From Shewanella ulleungensis (GTDB lineage Bacteria > Pseudomonadota > Gammaproteobacteria > Enterobacterales > Shewanellaceae), in the NCBI RefSeq assembly GCF_014648315.1, contig NZ_BMQW01000002.1:434001-498000 (forward strand): a DNA stretch of 64,000 nt, in the 5' to 3' direction. A program made the translations under genes and the position numbers. Within the stretch, counting starts at the first letter, position 1, and every line of letters begins with the position of its first letter. The notes under the pieces were generated by a model, which made no database searches, was not told the origin of the DNA, and saw nothing but the letters and a program-made list of their open reading frames with translations. Below are positions 50,604-59,558 of the stretch, in pieces.

Positions 50604-50943
50604 GTTAAATACACCTTACGTATGTGCTTTAAAGTGGCTCGCTGTGCAAGGCCACTGTGATTAATGGACGATAAGTGAATGTCCATTCAGCTGTACTTTT
50701 AGGGAGGCAAGGTTACCCCCTTATTTGTGGTATGTAAAATGATAACTGAGACGAATAGATATTAGTTAAATGTGGGTAGATATACGTGTTTATTATCACG
50801 TATTAGTCCTAATTAATAGGCAAATTAATGATTGATAGTGTCGTTGTCACTGGTTGTTTTAACGTTTCGATAGTGGTCACTATAACCATGATTCGCCATT
50901 GTTGTAATATTGACTCCACGACATTGCAAAATCATTCATGATA
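50604..50943. other. Upstream region of the YjiH-family gene
   Basis: About 340 bases without a gene, between the YjiH start and the ubiV terminator. It has two short inverted repeats: AATGGAC/GTCCATT (50663-50687) and ATACGTG/CACGTAT (50782-50803). They could be leader hairpins or operators for the minus-strand gene. No known riboswitch was recognised. Confidence 0.45.
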
Positions 50944-50992
50944 AAAGAAAAACATCACATCTAATGACAACGTGTGTCATTAGATGTGATGT
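50944..50992 (-). terminator. Long perfect hairpin terminator of the ubiU-ubiV operon
   Basis: Bases 50952-50969 are perfectly complementary to 50975-50992, an 18-base-pair stem with a 5-base loop. On the minus strand it starts 6 bases after the ubiV stop and is followed by TTTTTCTTTT. Confidence 0.9.
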
Positions 50993-50997
50993 GAATA

Positions 50998-51924
50998 TTA
51001 TGCCAGAGCAGGGGGGGCGGTAAATTTCATACCCGGTAGCCCAAACCAATATCCATTACAATTGTGAGCATTGGTTTTTACAAGCTCGTATTGTCTCAGC
51101 TCGTCTTGTAATGTTGCATTATCACTCAACTGAACGTGGTTTAGTAACGTTGCTAAAGTATTTCCTAAGGCAACATCGGCTAATTTATTAGGTGATATAC
51201 GCCAATAATCGATCCCCATTTGGATCATTTGAGGGATCTGGCTGATAAGATCCACTTGTGCCGCCGATTGAGTTTGAATGCCATTCAATCTCAGCAGTGG
51301 TTGAGACTCTTGTGTTTGAGCTAAAAGGCCTTTGCTATGTCGTTGGCAAATTGTTTGGCATTTGTCTTTCGGCAACTGGTAATGCTTTGCGGTAAAACAA
51401 CGAGCTGAATGCGCTAATGGTAAATAACCGTGACCGAGCACTTCGATTTCATATTGTGGTTTAGTGTCTGAGTCGATAACGGCTTGTAACCAGCTTTGTG
51501 ATAATTCACATGGCATTACAAAGCGGTACATGCCTTTTTGATGTAACAAATCCAAGCTTGCTCGATTGTAGTTATTAATTGTGGGGCCACAAACAAAGGG
51601 CACGCTAGCCTGGTGGGCATAATACACGCCAGCCATGTCGTTGGCTTCAATGCTAAAGTCACCATTATTGATTGCACGTTTTAGTTCATTGAGTTCAGAT
51701 TGCGCTTCGACTAACGCCATCGTCGACAATACCACTTTTTTACCATGATCTTTGAGCATATGTGCCAAAGCCAAATAATCAGCAAACTTTAGTTCTCGTC
51801 GACGACTGCAGACGGTTTCACCTAGGTATACCGTATCAATGTTACTGTTTGCGACTTGTTGATAAAATTGCTCGACATCTACTTTAGACCAGCAATAACT
51901 TATCGGTGCTAGAGATATTTTCAT
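50998..51924 (-). CDS. ubiV: Ubiquinone anaerobic biosynthesis protein UbiV (U32 family)
   Basis: UbiV works with UbiU and UbiT in O2-independent ubiquinone synthesis, supporting hydroxylation without oxygen. The 308-residue U32-family protein begins MKISLAPISYCW and has conserved Cys39 (GETVCSRRRE) plus Cys residues in SARCFTAK and KDKCQTICQ, the four ligands of its [4Fe-4S] cluster in E. coli. The ATG at 51924 follows AAGGG and matches the family start; an upstream GTG at 51942 would overlap ubiU. It starts 8 bases after the ubiU stop in the same operon. Confidence 0.94.
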   Translation of the reverse strand: MKISLAPISYCWSKVDVEQFYQQVANSNIDTVYLGETVCSRRRELKFADYLALAHMLKDHGKKVVLSTMALVEAQSELNELKRAINNGDFSIEANDMAGVYYAHQASVPFVCGPTINNYNRASLDLLHQKGMYRFVMPCELSQSWLQAVIDSDTKPQYEIEVLGHGYLPLAHSARCFTAKHYQLPKDKCQTICQRHSKGLLAQTQESQPLLRLNGIQTQSAAQVDLISQIPQMIQMGIDYWRISPNKLADVALGNTLATLLNHVQLSDNATLQDELRQYELVKTNAHNCNGYWFGLPGMKFTAPPALA

Positions 51925-51932
51925 AGTAACCC

Positions 51933-52934
51933 TTATTGCCACTGGCGCTCATAAGCGCCTAATGTCGTAATTTGTCCTTCTGACACTTTGGCTAATGCTT
52001 GTGACCATTTAGGTTGTTCGGCAAACGATGCCGGTGACGATAAATAAGTGTCAATTGCACTACGCCACACTTGAGTGACTTGACTGACATAAGCTGGACT
52101 TCTTTGACGTCCTTCAATTTTGAGTGACGCGATACCTGCTTTTGCCAGTTCTGGCAATAAGCTGAGAGTGTTTAAGCTGGTGGGGGATTCAAGTAAGTAT
52201 TTAGCATCATGATCATATTGAGCCACATAACGGCCTTTACACACCACTGGATAGCCCAATTGTTGGCTAGCATCTGCTTTATCTATTAATACATCGTTTA
52301 ATCGGGTTAATTTGTCGCTGCCACTGTCTTGCCAGCGCACATGATTAGCAGGCGAGCATGAGCCGCCAGTATTTGGGGACTGGCCTGTCACATAAGATGA
52401 TAGATGACAGCGCCCTTCGGCCATGATGCATAAACTGCCAAAAGCAAATACTTCTAGCTCGACAGGGCTCACTTTGGCTAAGTCTCTGACTTGCTTTATT
52501 GATAACACTCGAGGCAATACCGCGCGCTCTATGTTAAATGCTTCTTTGTAAAACGATAACGCACCTAAGTTGGTGGCACTCGCTTGCACTGACAAGTGTA
52601 AAGGCAAATGTGGATGATGTTGATGGGCATAACTTAATAATGATAAATCAGCTACGATTAACGCATCCATATTGAGTTGCGCTGCTAAATCAACTGCCTG
52701 ATACCAGCGTTGTTCATGCCCAGGTTTTGGGAAGGTATTTAAGGTTAAAAAGACTTTACGACCTTGGCTATGAGCCAGTTGAGTTGCTTGTGCCAGTTGC
52801 GGCGCTGAAAAATTTAAGCCTGCGAATGATCGCGCGTTGGTGTCATCTTTAAGTCCCAGGTACACCGCATCGGCTCCAGCATTTAAGGCTGCTTTTAGCG
52901 AGGCTAAATTACCTGCTGGGCATAAGAGTTCCAT
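51933..52934 (-). CDS. ubiU: Ubiquinone anaerobic biosynthesis protein UbiU (U32 family)
   Basis: UbiU pairs with UbiV in oxygen-independent ubiquinone hydroxylation. The 333-residue protein has the U32 start MELLCPAGNLASLKAAL with GADAVYLG, the signature around EVFAFGSLCIMAEGRCHLS, and further Cys in TGGSCSPAN and in a later VCKGRYV segment, consistent with a [4Fe-4S] cluster. It is divergent from ubiT across 140 bases that contain a candidate FNR-type site. Confidence 0.94.
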   Translation of the reverse strand: MELLCPAGNLASLKAALNAGADAVYLGLKDDTNARSFAGLNFSAPQLAQATQLAHSQGRKVFLTLNTFPKPGHEQRWYQAVDLAAQLNMDALIVADLSLLSYAHQHHPHLPLHLSVQASATNLGALSFYKEAFNIERAVLPRVLSIKQVRDLAKVSPVELEVFAFGSLCIMAEGRCHLSSYVTGQSPNTGGSCSPANHVRWQDSGSDKLTRLNDVLIDKADASQQLGYPVVCKGRYVAQYDHDAKYLLESPTSLNTLSLLPELAKAGIASLKIEGRQRSPAYVSQVTQVWRSAIDTYLSSPASFAEQPKWSQALAKVSEGQITTLGAYERQWQ

Positions 52935-52993
52935 GTTGATGTGCTCATTATTTTTAAAGAACAGGAGTGTAAATGTGATTGAGTTAACATGAA

Positions 52994-53007
52994 TTGATTT
53001 AAAACAG
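52994..53007. promoter_or_regulatory. Candidate FNR/EtrA site between ubiU and ubiT
   Basis: TTGATTTAAAACAG matches the FNR consensus TTGAT-N4-ATCAA at 8 of 10 defined positions. It sits in the divergent promoter region of genes for anaerobic ubiquinone synthesis, which makes oxygen control plausible. Confidence 0.4.
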
Positions 53008-53074
53008 GTTTCGTTGGATAAATTGCCAGTAAACTAGCTTGCTAAATCGATCTCTTTGCAGGTAGGACCCCTTA

Positions 53075-53581
53075 ATGGCTCAAGCATTTCAACAACGTTT
53101 ATCTGAACACATTTTACATTTTGCGCCACAGGTGAGCCGTCGCTCAATAGCGATAGTTCCTGTAAAAATGAAAATGGCCCTCATTACTCAAATGCTGAAT
53201 TTAGTGTTGGCTGAACAAGTTAATTCTGGGGAATTGGCATTTTTAAACGATAAATCAGTCGGAATTTGTGTTGATGATATTGATTTGCAATTTCAAGTTG
53301 GGATAAATAATAGGTTATTGGTACAGCCGATGAGTAACCCGAATGTTATTTTTAGTGCAAATGTGCCTGAGTTACTGTTAGTCGTTGCAGGAAAAGAAGA
53401 TCCCGACACCCTTTTTTTTCAACGTAAATTACGTATCGAAGGTGACACTGAACTTGGGCTAGAAGTGAAAAATATATTGCTGTCGATTGAGCTCGATTCG
53501 TTACCAACTCCGGTGAATATAGCGGTCAATAAATTGGCTCAACTTTTACAAACGTTAACTTCGACAAAAGAGAATGGTTAA
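53075..53581 (+). CDS. ubiT: Ubiquinone anaerobic biosynthesis accessory factor UbiT (SCP2 domain)
   Basis: UbiT is the lipid-binding SCP2-type factor of the O2-independent ubiquinone pathway, thought to hold hydrophobic intermediates. The 168-residue protein has an N-terminal helical part and an SCP2 domain (about 45-145) ending in FFQRKLRIEGDTELGLEVKN, the family signature. AGGA precedes the ATG. It is divergent from ubiU-ubiV, as in E. coli, so all three genes are present and look intact. Confidence 0.94.
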   Translation: MAQAFQQRLSEHILHFAPQVSRRSIAIVPVKMKMALITQMLNLVLAEQVNSGELAFLNDKSVGICVDDIDLQFQVGINNRLLVQPMSNPNVIFSANVPELLLVVAGKEDPDTLFFQRKLRIEGDTELGLEVKNILLSIELDSLPTPVNIAVNKLAQLLQTLTSTKENG

Positions 53582-53629
53582 CTATTTTTGTGATTCCATT
53601 CTATTGATATTCGATGTAAGAATAACTCA

Positions 53630-53650
53630 AACGGCGCCGATGGCGCCGTT
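53630..53650. terminator. GC-rich hairpin between ubiT and yfhL
   Basis: AACGGCGCC and GGCGCCGTT form a perfect 9-base-pair stem with a GAT loop between convergent genes. No strong T run on either side, so terminator activity is inferred from position. Confidence 0.6.
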
Positions 53651-53676
53651 ATGCTAATCCACGCGGCAGTGTTTTT

Positions 53677-53937
<261 letters not shown>

Positions 53938-55302
53938 TTAACCTGGTTGATGAGGGTTTCGGGTATCAACACCCTCAGGTAAATTACGCATTAGCATCGC
54001 TTTTTCAATATCAATATTCATGGGAATAGGCATAAAGATAAAGTGCCCCGATCCCAGAGCTGCCTCTATGGGTTGGTTTTTGCGATTGACCAATGTTTCA
54101 ATAGTGATAACAAAATTACCTTCGGTTGTCATTACTTCAACGCTGTCGCCCACTGAAAACTTATTCTTTACATCAACTTCAGCAAGGCCTTGTTCATTAC
54201 GCTTACCAGTAAATTCACCTACAAATTGCTGGCTATTACTGACAGAGTGACCGTACTGATAGTTCTGATATTCATCATGCACATGGCGGCGTAAAAAACC
54301 TTCGGTGTAGCCTCTATGTGCTAAACCTTCAAGGTTACTCATTAGGGTTCGATCGAAATCTTTACCTGCTGCGGCATCTTCAATGGCTTGACGGTATAAT
54401 TGAGCAGTCCGCGCAACATAGTAAAATGACTTAGTGCGGCCTTCAATTTTTAATGAGTCGATGCCCATACGAGTTAATCGGTCAACATGTTGAATAGCGC
54501 GTAAATCTTTAGAATTCATAATATAGGTACCATGCTCATCTTCAAAAGCTGGCATGTATTCTCCCGGCCGACCAGCCTCTTGCAATAACACTATCTCACT
54601 ACTTGGTTGGCCAGCACCTAAAGTCGGCGTTTCTATTTGTACTGGCGCAGGCATCGCTATTACATCACCTGTTTCAGTTTGCTGCGCAGGGTGTACGTCA
54701 TATTTCCAGCGACAGGCATTTGTACATGTACCTTGATTTGGGTCACGCTTGTTAATATAACCAGATAACAAGCAACGGCCAGAGTAAGCCATGCATAGCG
54801 CACCATGAACAAACACTTCAAGCTCAATGTCTGGGCAACGTTGGCGTATTTCTTCTATTTCATCTAAAGACAGTTCACGCGATAAAATAACTCGTTTAAT
54901 CCCTTGTTGCTGCCAAAACTTTACTGAAGCCCAGTTAATCGCATTAGCCTGAACAGATAAATGCACTACTTGCTCTGGAAACGTTTCGCGTACCATCATA
55001 ATAAGTCCAGGATCTGACATGATGACCGCGTCAGGTTTCATTGCAATAACAGGTTCCATGTCTTTTATATAGGTTTTGAGTTTAGCGTTGTGTGGCGCGA
55101 TATTACTCACCACGTACAGTTTTTTACCTAATGCATGTGCTTCTTCAATCCCTGTGGCGAGGTTTTCCATTTTAAAGTCATTATTTCTCACCCTTAAGCT
55201 ATAACGTGGTTGGCCGGCGTACACCGCATCGGCACCATAAGCGAACGCATAGCGCATGTTTTTTAACGTGCCAGCAGGGGATAATAATTCAGGTTTAAAC
55301 AT
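53938..55302 (-). CDS. trhP: tRNA 5-hydroxyuridine modification protein TrhP (YegQ, U32 family)
   Basis: TrhP is the prephenate-dependent pathway protein for 5-hydroxyuridine at tRNA position 34. The 454-residue U32 protein (E. coli YegQ is 453) starts MFKPELLSPAGTLKNM, has YGADAVYAGQPRYSLR, the U32 signature EVFVHGALCMAYSGRCLLSGY, and Cys in GTCTNACRW, consistent with a cluster site, plus a C-terminal U32 domain. It is the first gene of an operon with yfhL. Confidence 0.93.
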   Translation of the reverse strand: MFKPELLSPAGTLKNMRYAFAYGADAVYAGQPRYSLRVRNNDFKMENLATGIEEAHALGKKLYVVSNIAPHNAKLKTYIKDMEPVIAMKPDAVIMSDPGLIMMVRETFPEQVVHLSVQANAINWASVKFWQQQGIKRVILSRELSLDEIEEIRQRCPDIELEVFVHGALCMAYSGRCLLSGYINKRDPNQGTCTNACRWKYDVHPAQQTETGDVIAMPAPVQIETPTLGAGQPSSEIVLLQEAGRPGEYMPAFEDEHGTYIMNSKDLRAIQHVDRLTRMGIDSLKIEGRTKSFYYVARTAQLYRQAIEDAAAGKDFDRTLMSNLEGLAHRGYTEGFLRRHVHDEYQNYQYGHSVSNSQQFVGEFTGKRNEQGLAEVDVKNKFSVGDSVEVMTTEGNFVITIETLVNRKNQPIEAALGSGHFIFMPIPMNIDIEKAMLMRNLPEGVDTRNPHQPG

Positions 55303-55554
55303 AGTTTTCTCGGCTTACAACAGGGTTTGCATCTTCAGGGGGCGCAAGCTTACTTAAGGACATTAGCGGGTACAAATATAGCCTTGGGAAATGTGAAGTG
55401 GGTTGTACTTTTATAGTTATCCTGGCAATCCATATCAACAAATATTCCAAAAAGCGTAATTAATTGACTTGGTGGTTTTTGAGTAATCGCAAACTGGATG
55501 TGTTTGGGTATATAATCTTCAGCCTTAGTGAATATTATTTTTTATGGAGACCGC

Positions 55555-56397
55555 ATGTCTACCGAACATCAACTCTTGGTTGGATTATTAAAGAAGCTTA
55601 AAGACGATGCATTGGTGTTGCCAACATTGCCAGAAGTGGCCATGAGAGTACAAGAGGTAGTGGCGCGTAAGGATTCAAGTCTCAAGCAGGTTGGGGATAT
55701 TATTGGCCAAGATGCTGCGATTTCAGCGCGAATTATTAAAGTGGCTAATAGTGCTTTGTATTCTCGCGGAAATAAGGCTGAAAATATCAGTGCAGCCGTT
55801 AACCGTATTGGCTTAGTGCAAATTAAATCTATTACTACGTCAGTGGCCATGGAGCAGTTGTTCATCTCAACTAATGAAATGGTATGGGAAGTGATGGATG
55901 AAGTGTGGAAAACCTCCATTGAGGTGACTGCATCATCTTGCGCGATGCTTGAAATATACAACAAGCGAAATCCTGGCAAAAAGTTAGATCGCGAAACATT
56001 AACTCTTGCAGGTTTAGTCCACAATATTGGCGCTTTACCCGTACTCACAGAGGCTGAAGTACATCCTGAACTGTTTAGTCAAATCGAACAGTTACGAAGC
56101 CTTGTTCGTAAAATGCAAGGTCCAATTGGTCGTGCGGTCCTTAAAACGTGGGACTTTGCCCCTGAAGTGATGGAAGTGGTTGAGCGTTGGGCTGACTTGC
56201 ACTACATGCCAGAAAAAGTCACTTATTTGGATTTCATTCGCTCTGCGGCATTTTATACTGGTGAATTGCGTGCTGGTGAAGAGCTAGATGAGCGTTTAGG
56301 TGTTTTTGCCGAAAGAGGTTTGCCTGTAACGCCAGAAGATTTAGCCAGTGATGAGTTTATCGATATGTATCATTCGATTAAACAAAGCTACCAGTAA
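55555..56397 (+). CDS. HDOD domain protein
   Basis: A 280-residue single-domain HDOD protein. The HDOD region (about 15-215) shows LPTLPEVAMRVQEVV, the D-A-A-I-SARIIKVANSA segment and AGLVHNIGALPV, where an HD-type phosphohydrolase would have its metal ligands. HDOD proteins lack a proven enzymatic activity and often act in signalling. The ATG at 55555 follows ATGGAGA; an in-frame ATG at 55528 is less likely. It is followed by a GGDEF-EAL gene on the same strand 263 bases later. Confidence 0.9.
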   Translation: MSTEHQLLVGLLKKLKDDALVLPTLPEVAMRVQEVVARKDSSLKQVGDIIGQDAAISARIIKVANSALYSRGNKAENISAAVNRIGLVQIKSITTSVAMEQLFISTNEMVWEVMDEVWKTSIEVTASSCAMLEIYNKRNPGKKLDRETLTLAGLVHNIGALPVLTEAEVHPELFSQIEQLRSLVRKMQGPIGRAVLKTWDFAPEVMEVVERWADLHYMPEKVTYLDFIRSAAFYTGELRAGEELDERLGVFAERGLPVTPEDLASDEFIDMYHSIKQSYQ

Positions 56398-56424
56398 TGT
56401 ATAGATAGCAGTATGGTGCTTACT

Positions 56425-56457
56425 TATCGGCAGAGGTAAAACTCTCTTCTGCCGATA
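56425..56457 (+). repeat. Hairpin after the HDOD gene
   Basis: TATCGGCAGA (56425-56434) and TCTGCCGATA (56448-56457) are perfect complements with a nested AGAG/CTCT pair. It lies about 27 bases after the stop and lacks a T run; a weak terminator is possible. Confidence 0.75.
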
Positions 56458-56660
56458 TTATTGTGAGTGACAAGTTAGCTCGTAACTTGTGTTTCTGTAA
56501 CATGCTGTCCGTCACATGCCGTAGTGACATGAATGAAAATACTAACTTAGTTGTTATCGTGCACTTATATGAGTTGCAGCAGTATGCATAACTTAGTAAA
56601 AAACGTGACAGTTTGATTGTAAAGCCGATAGAGCAACCCATGCCAATGATGAAGCCATAA

Positions 56661-58139
56661 ATGACCAATGTAATGATTGTTTTGCTGTGTATCACTACCA
56701 TCGCCGCAGGCGTTATCGGGTTTATGTATTGGCGTCAGCAACACTCAATACGGCAATTAATTGCTGCATTACAACGGCAAATACTCAATCAAGACACCTT
56801 TATTGTCGACACATCGCATCCTTCGCTCACTCCGCTTATCAATGTCCTTAAAGATTTACATCAATCCAGTCTTTTTAGCACTGAACGAGACAAATTAACG
56901 GGCTTAACAAATCGCGTTGGATTTAAGCGTAAAATGCTAGCAAAAATGCCAGTGTCTGAAGGCATGTTGGTGCTGGTGGACATTAAGCAGTTTCGGTTTG
57001 TGAATGATTTATTCGGCTTTTTATTTGGCGATAAGCTACTTAAAGCATTTTCAAAACGTATAGAAAGTGTAGAGACTAAACCGCAATTTATTGCCCGTAT
57101 GAACGGTAATGAGTTTCTGTTGTTTTTCCCACAACCGCTGACCCTCATACAATTAACCCAGCTAAAGCACGATTTACAATTACCATTTGAGATCGAACAA
57201 CAGCCAATAAGCATCAAAATGCAATTAGGTGTGTTGTCTCTAGCCGAACATCATGCCGATGTAAGTTTGACGTTAAGACGCCTAGATTTAGCGCTTAAAA
57301 AAGCCAAAACCTTAAAACAACCGATTGCTTTTTATGATCAAGATGATGATAAAGCTCAGTATCGAGAATTGTTGATCATTAATGGTTTACCAAAGGGATT
57401 AAAGCAGAATCAATTATTTATGGTTTTTCAGCCTAAGCTTGATATTCAAAGTGGTCAGTGCCAGCAAGTTGAGGCGTTAATTCGCTGGCAGCATGAAGGG
57501 TTAGGATTAATATCACCAAGTGAGTTTATCCCATTAGCTGAACAAACTGGCATGATTGACATATTAAGTACTTGGGTGTTAGAGGCGGTTGTTTCGCAGC
57601 AAGCCAAATGGCGAGAAAAGGGTATTTACGTTAAAGTTGCCCTTAACCTATCATCTACCGATCTTGATAACCCTAATTTGGCAAACGATGTGGCTACTAA
57701 GCTGGCTCAATATTTAGTGCCCGCAGAATGCATTATGATTGAGATTACTGAAAGTGCACTGATGGTGTCGTTAGAGCAAACCATTATTACCCTAAATAAA
57801 TTGCGTGATATAGGCGTAAAGATTGCTATTGATGACTTTGGCACAGGGCATTCATCGTTAGCGTATTTACGTTTTCTACCCGTTGACGAAGTTAAAATTG
57901 ATAAAGCATTTTTAGATGAATTTGAAACTTCAACAGCGGCAAAACAAATCGTAAAAACCAGTATTGAACTGGCTAAAAGTTTAGGGTTTGAGGTAACGGT
58001 AGAGGGAGTCGAATCTAAGTCTGTTTTAGAAACATTACATGCTTTTGGTGTAGATACTATTCAAGGTGACTATTTTGCCAAACCCGCCACGGCAGATGAG
58101 TTTGAACATATCTATCCGCAATTAACTCATACTGTTTAA
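56661..58139 (+). CDS. GGDEF-EAL protein with degenerate GGDEF site, predicted c-di-GMP phosphodiesterase
   Basis: A 492-residue protein with one N-terminal membrane helix (about 4-22). The GGDEF domain (about 80-225) has the active-site motif changed to NGNEF near residue 149, so cyclase activity is unlikely. The EAL domain (about 240-485) keeps EALIRW near 270, the Asn/Glu metal-ligand segments (LNLSS, IEITES) and DDFGTG near 391, as in active phosphodiesterases. Predicted role: c-di-GMP breakdown, with the degenerate GGDEF possibly sensing GTP. The signal is unknown. Confidence 0.92.
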   Translation: MTNVMIVLLCITTIAAGVIGFMYWRQQHSIRQLIAALQRQILNQDTFIVDTSHPSLTPLINVLKDLHQSSLFSTERDKLTGLTNRVGFKRKMLAKMPVSEGMLVLVDIKQFRFVNDLFGFLFGDKLLKAFSKRIESVETKPQFIARMNGNEFLLFFPQPLTLIQLTQLKHDLQLPFEIEQQPISIKMQLGVLSLAEHHADVSLTLRRLDLALKKAKTLKQPIAFYDQDDDKAQYRELLIINGLPKGLKQNQLFMVFQPKLDIQSGQCQQVEALIRWQHEGLGLISPSEFIPLAEQTGMIDILSTWVLEAVVSQQAKWREKGIYVKVALNLSSTDLDNPNLANDVATKLAQYLVPAECIMIEITESALMVSLEQTIITLNKLRDIGVKIAIDDFGTGHSSLAYLRFLPVDEVKIDKAFLDEFETSTAAKQIVKTSIELAKSLGFEVTVEGVESKSVLETLHAFGVDTIQGDYFAKPATADEFEHIYPQLTHTV

Positions 58140-58174
58140 AGGGCTTCTTAAAAGACTATCTTTCGTTGTTATCG

Positions 58175-58615
58175 TTAATTACTCGTCATACCGCTCGATA
58201 AAAGTGAAATTAATGAGGGCGGCATGGGTGCGAGCTGTCGTTTTTGATTCATACACACCATTTCTATATTAGCTGTCACTGCCGCTTTGGTTGCATTGGG
58301 GCGCCAAATAGATTGCTGCCAAACCGTACGGAATTTACTTTCAAAATAAAATTGGGTGCGTACTTCGACAATATCCGCAAACTCTACCCCATCATGACAC
58401 ACCATGTCCGTTCGATATACGGCGAAGCCAAGTTGTTGCTGTTGCCATAAATCACTGAGTATTTCTGCGCCGATAACGTGTTCCCGCGCTCGTTCAAAGT
58501 ACTTTAAAAAATTAGGATGATATACCACGCCAGAGAAATCTGTATCTTCATAATAGATTTGCACTTTAAACGTGTGGATAGGACTGTATTGTGGTGTCGG
58601 AGCAGTTGGGTTCAT
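58175..58615 (-). CDS. YbgC family acyl-CoA thioesterase
   Basis: A 146-residue hot-dog fold thioesterase. YYEDTDFSGVVYHPNFLKY contains the catalytic Asp of the 4-hydroxybenzoyl-CoA thioesterase family, followed by FERAREHVI. In E. coli ybgC is with tol-pal; here it is 19 bases downstream of a periplasmic binding-protein gene on the same strand, so it may be a paralogue. The natural acyl-CoA is unknown. Confidence 0.9.
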   Translation of the reverse strand: MNPTAPTPQYSPIHTFKVQIYYEDTDFSGVVYHPNFLKYFERAREHVIGAEILSDLWQQQQLGFAVYRTDMVCHDGVEFADIVEVRTQFYFESKFRTVWQQSIWRPNATKAAVTANIEMVCMNQKRQLAPMPPSLISLLSSGMTSN

Positions 58616-58634
58616 TTTGCAGTGACCTTAGGCC

Positions 58635-59438
58635 TTAAAAATCGAGTGGTACAAGCAATTGTTGATAGTGACCTTGTTGCTTTAATTGTTGTAAGCCCTT
58701 ATCAAGTCGTATGCTTAATTCTAATGCCTGAGGGTGATGTTTAGACAATGCCACGAAAATTTCACTGGTGTGATTAGTGAATTTGGCGACGATATCTTGC
58801 TTTACGCCCATTTGTTCAATATAAACATCGGCTACCATATCATACATAATGGCACTGTCTATTCGATTGACTAGCAGCAAGTTAATTAATTGTCTTTGAC
58901 TTTGTACCTTAATTATCTTCAGTTGACGCTGGTCAATTAGTTGCAGTAATTCATCGCCATATTCATAACCGTCGATAATGCCAATGATACTACCTAGTGG
59001 TAATTGCCATTTATCTTTAGCATTGACAGTGTTTGTTTTGGCGAAAAAAAATGATGCATTAACAGTGAATAATGGCACTTTGCCAAAAACAAATCGTTTT
59101 TGCGTGCTTTGTTCTTTGGTGACGTTAAATACGCCATCAACCGTGCCACGCTCGGCCATAATGAGTCCTCGAGTGTAAGGGACTACAATGGTTGATACTT
59201 CTACATCGACTTGTTTAAATGCTTGTTGAATGAGATTATGAGATATACCGCTACCAAATTCGTCGGCAAACGGCGGCCAACCGTCTTCGGCTGCCAAGGT
59301 TATTTTTATCGGTTCAGCCATTGCAGTGTTTAGCGTCAAACTGGCGCAAACAATGGCAAATAAACAAAACGCCACTTGAGTATAAACCCGCGTAAAAGTG
59401 GCTTTAAGTCGTTTTTTTGAGTAACCGATGAACAACAT
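58635..59438 (-). CDS. Periplasmic solute-binding protein, family 3-like
   Basis: A 267-residue exported protein with a signal peptide of about 41 residues (hydrophobic core VAFCLFAIVCASLTL, cleavage near AMA-EPI). The mature part starts like family 3 binding proteins (ITLAAEDGWPPFAD) and contains AERGTVDGVFNVTKEQ and VNRIDSAIMYD, the two-lobe pattern. AAGGA precedes the start. No ABC permease or ATPase lies nearby, so it may act in sensing or be an orphan. The same-strand gene upstream (59559-63410) is a sensor protein. Confidence 0.88.
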   Translation of the reverse strand: MLFIGYSKKRLKATFTRVYTQVAFCLFAIVCASLTLNTAMAEPIKITLAAEDGWPPFADEFGSGISHNLIQQAFKQVDVEVSTIVVPYTRGLIMAERGTVDGVFNVTKEQSTQKRFVFGKVPLFTVNASFFFAKTNTVNAKDKWQLPLGSIIGIIDGYEYGDELLQLIDQRQLKIIKVQSQRQLINLLLVNRIDSAIMYDMVADVYIEQMGVKQDIVAKFTNHTSEIFVALSKHHPQALELSIRLDKGLQQLKQQGHYQQLLVPLDF

Positions 59439-59558
59439 ACAATCCTTTTTTGACTGGTCCTAATTTAGCGGGCGGATGATAACACTTTTTATCGCTAAAG
59501 TGATACGCACAGTATTAAGGCGTTGCGATGCTGCGCGAGTGAACTGCCCGCGTATTAC

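Noticed and set aside
55569..56048. 159-codon minus-strand frame inside the HDOD gene
   Set aside because: It is antisense to a gene with clear HDOD motifs and has no motif of its own.
56420..56701. 93-codon minus-strand frame between the HDOD and GGDEF-EAL genes
   Set aside because: It overlaps a hairpin and the start of the next gene, has a composition typical of AT-rich noncoding DNA and shows no motif.
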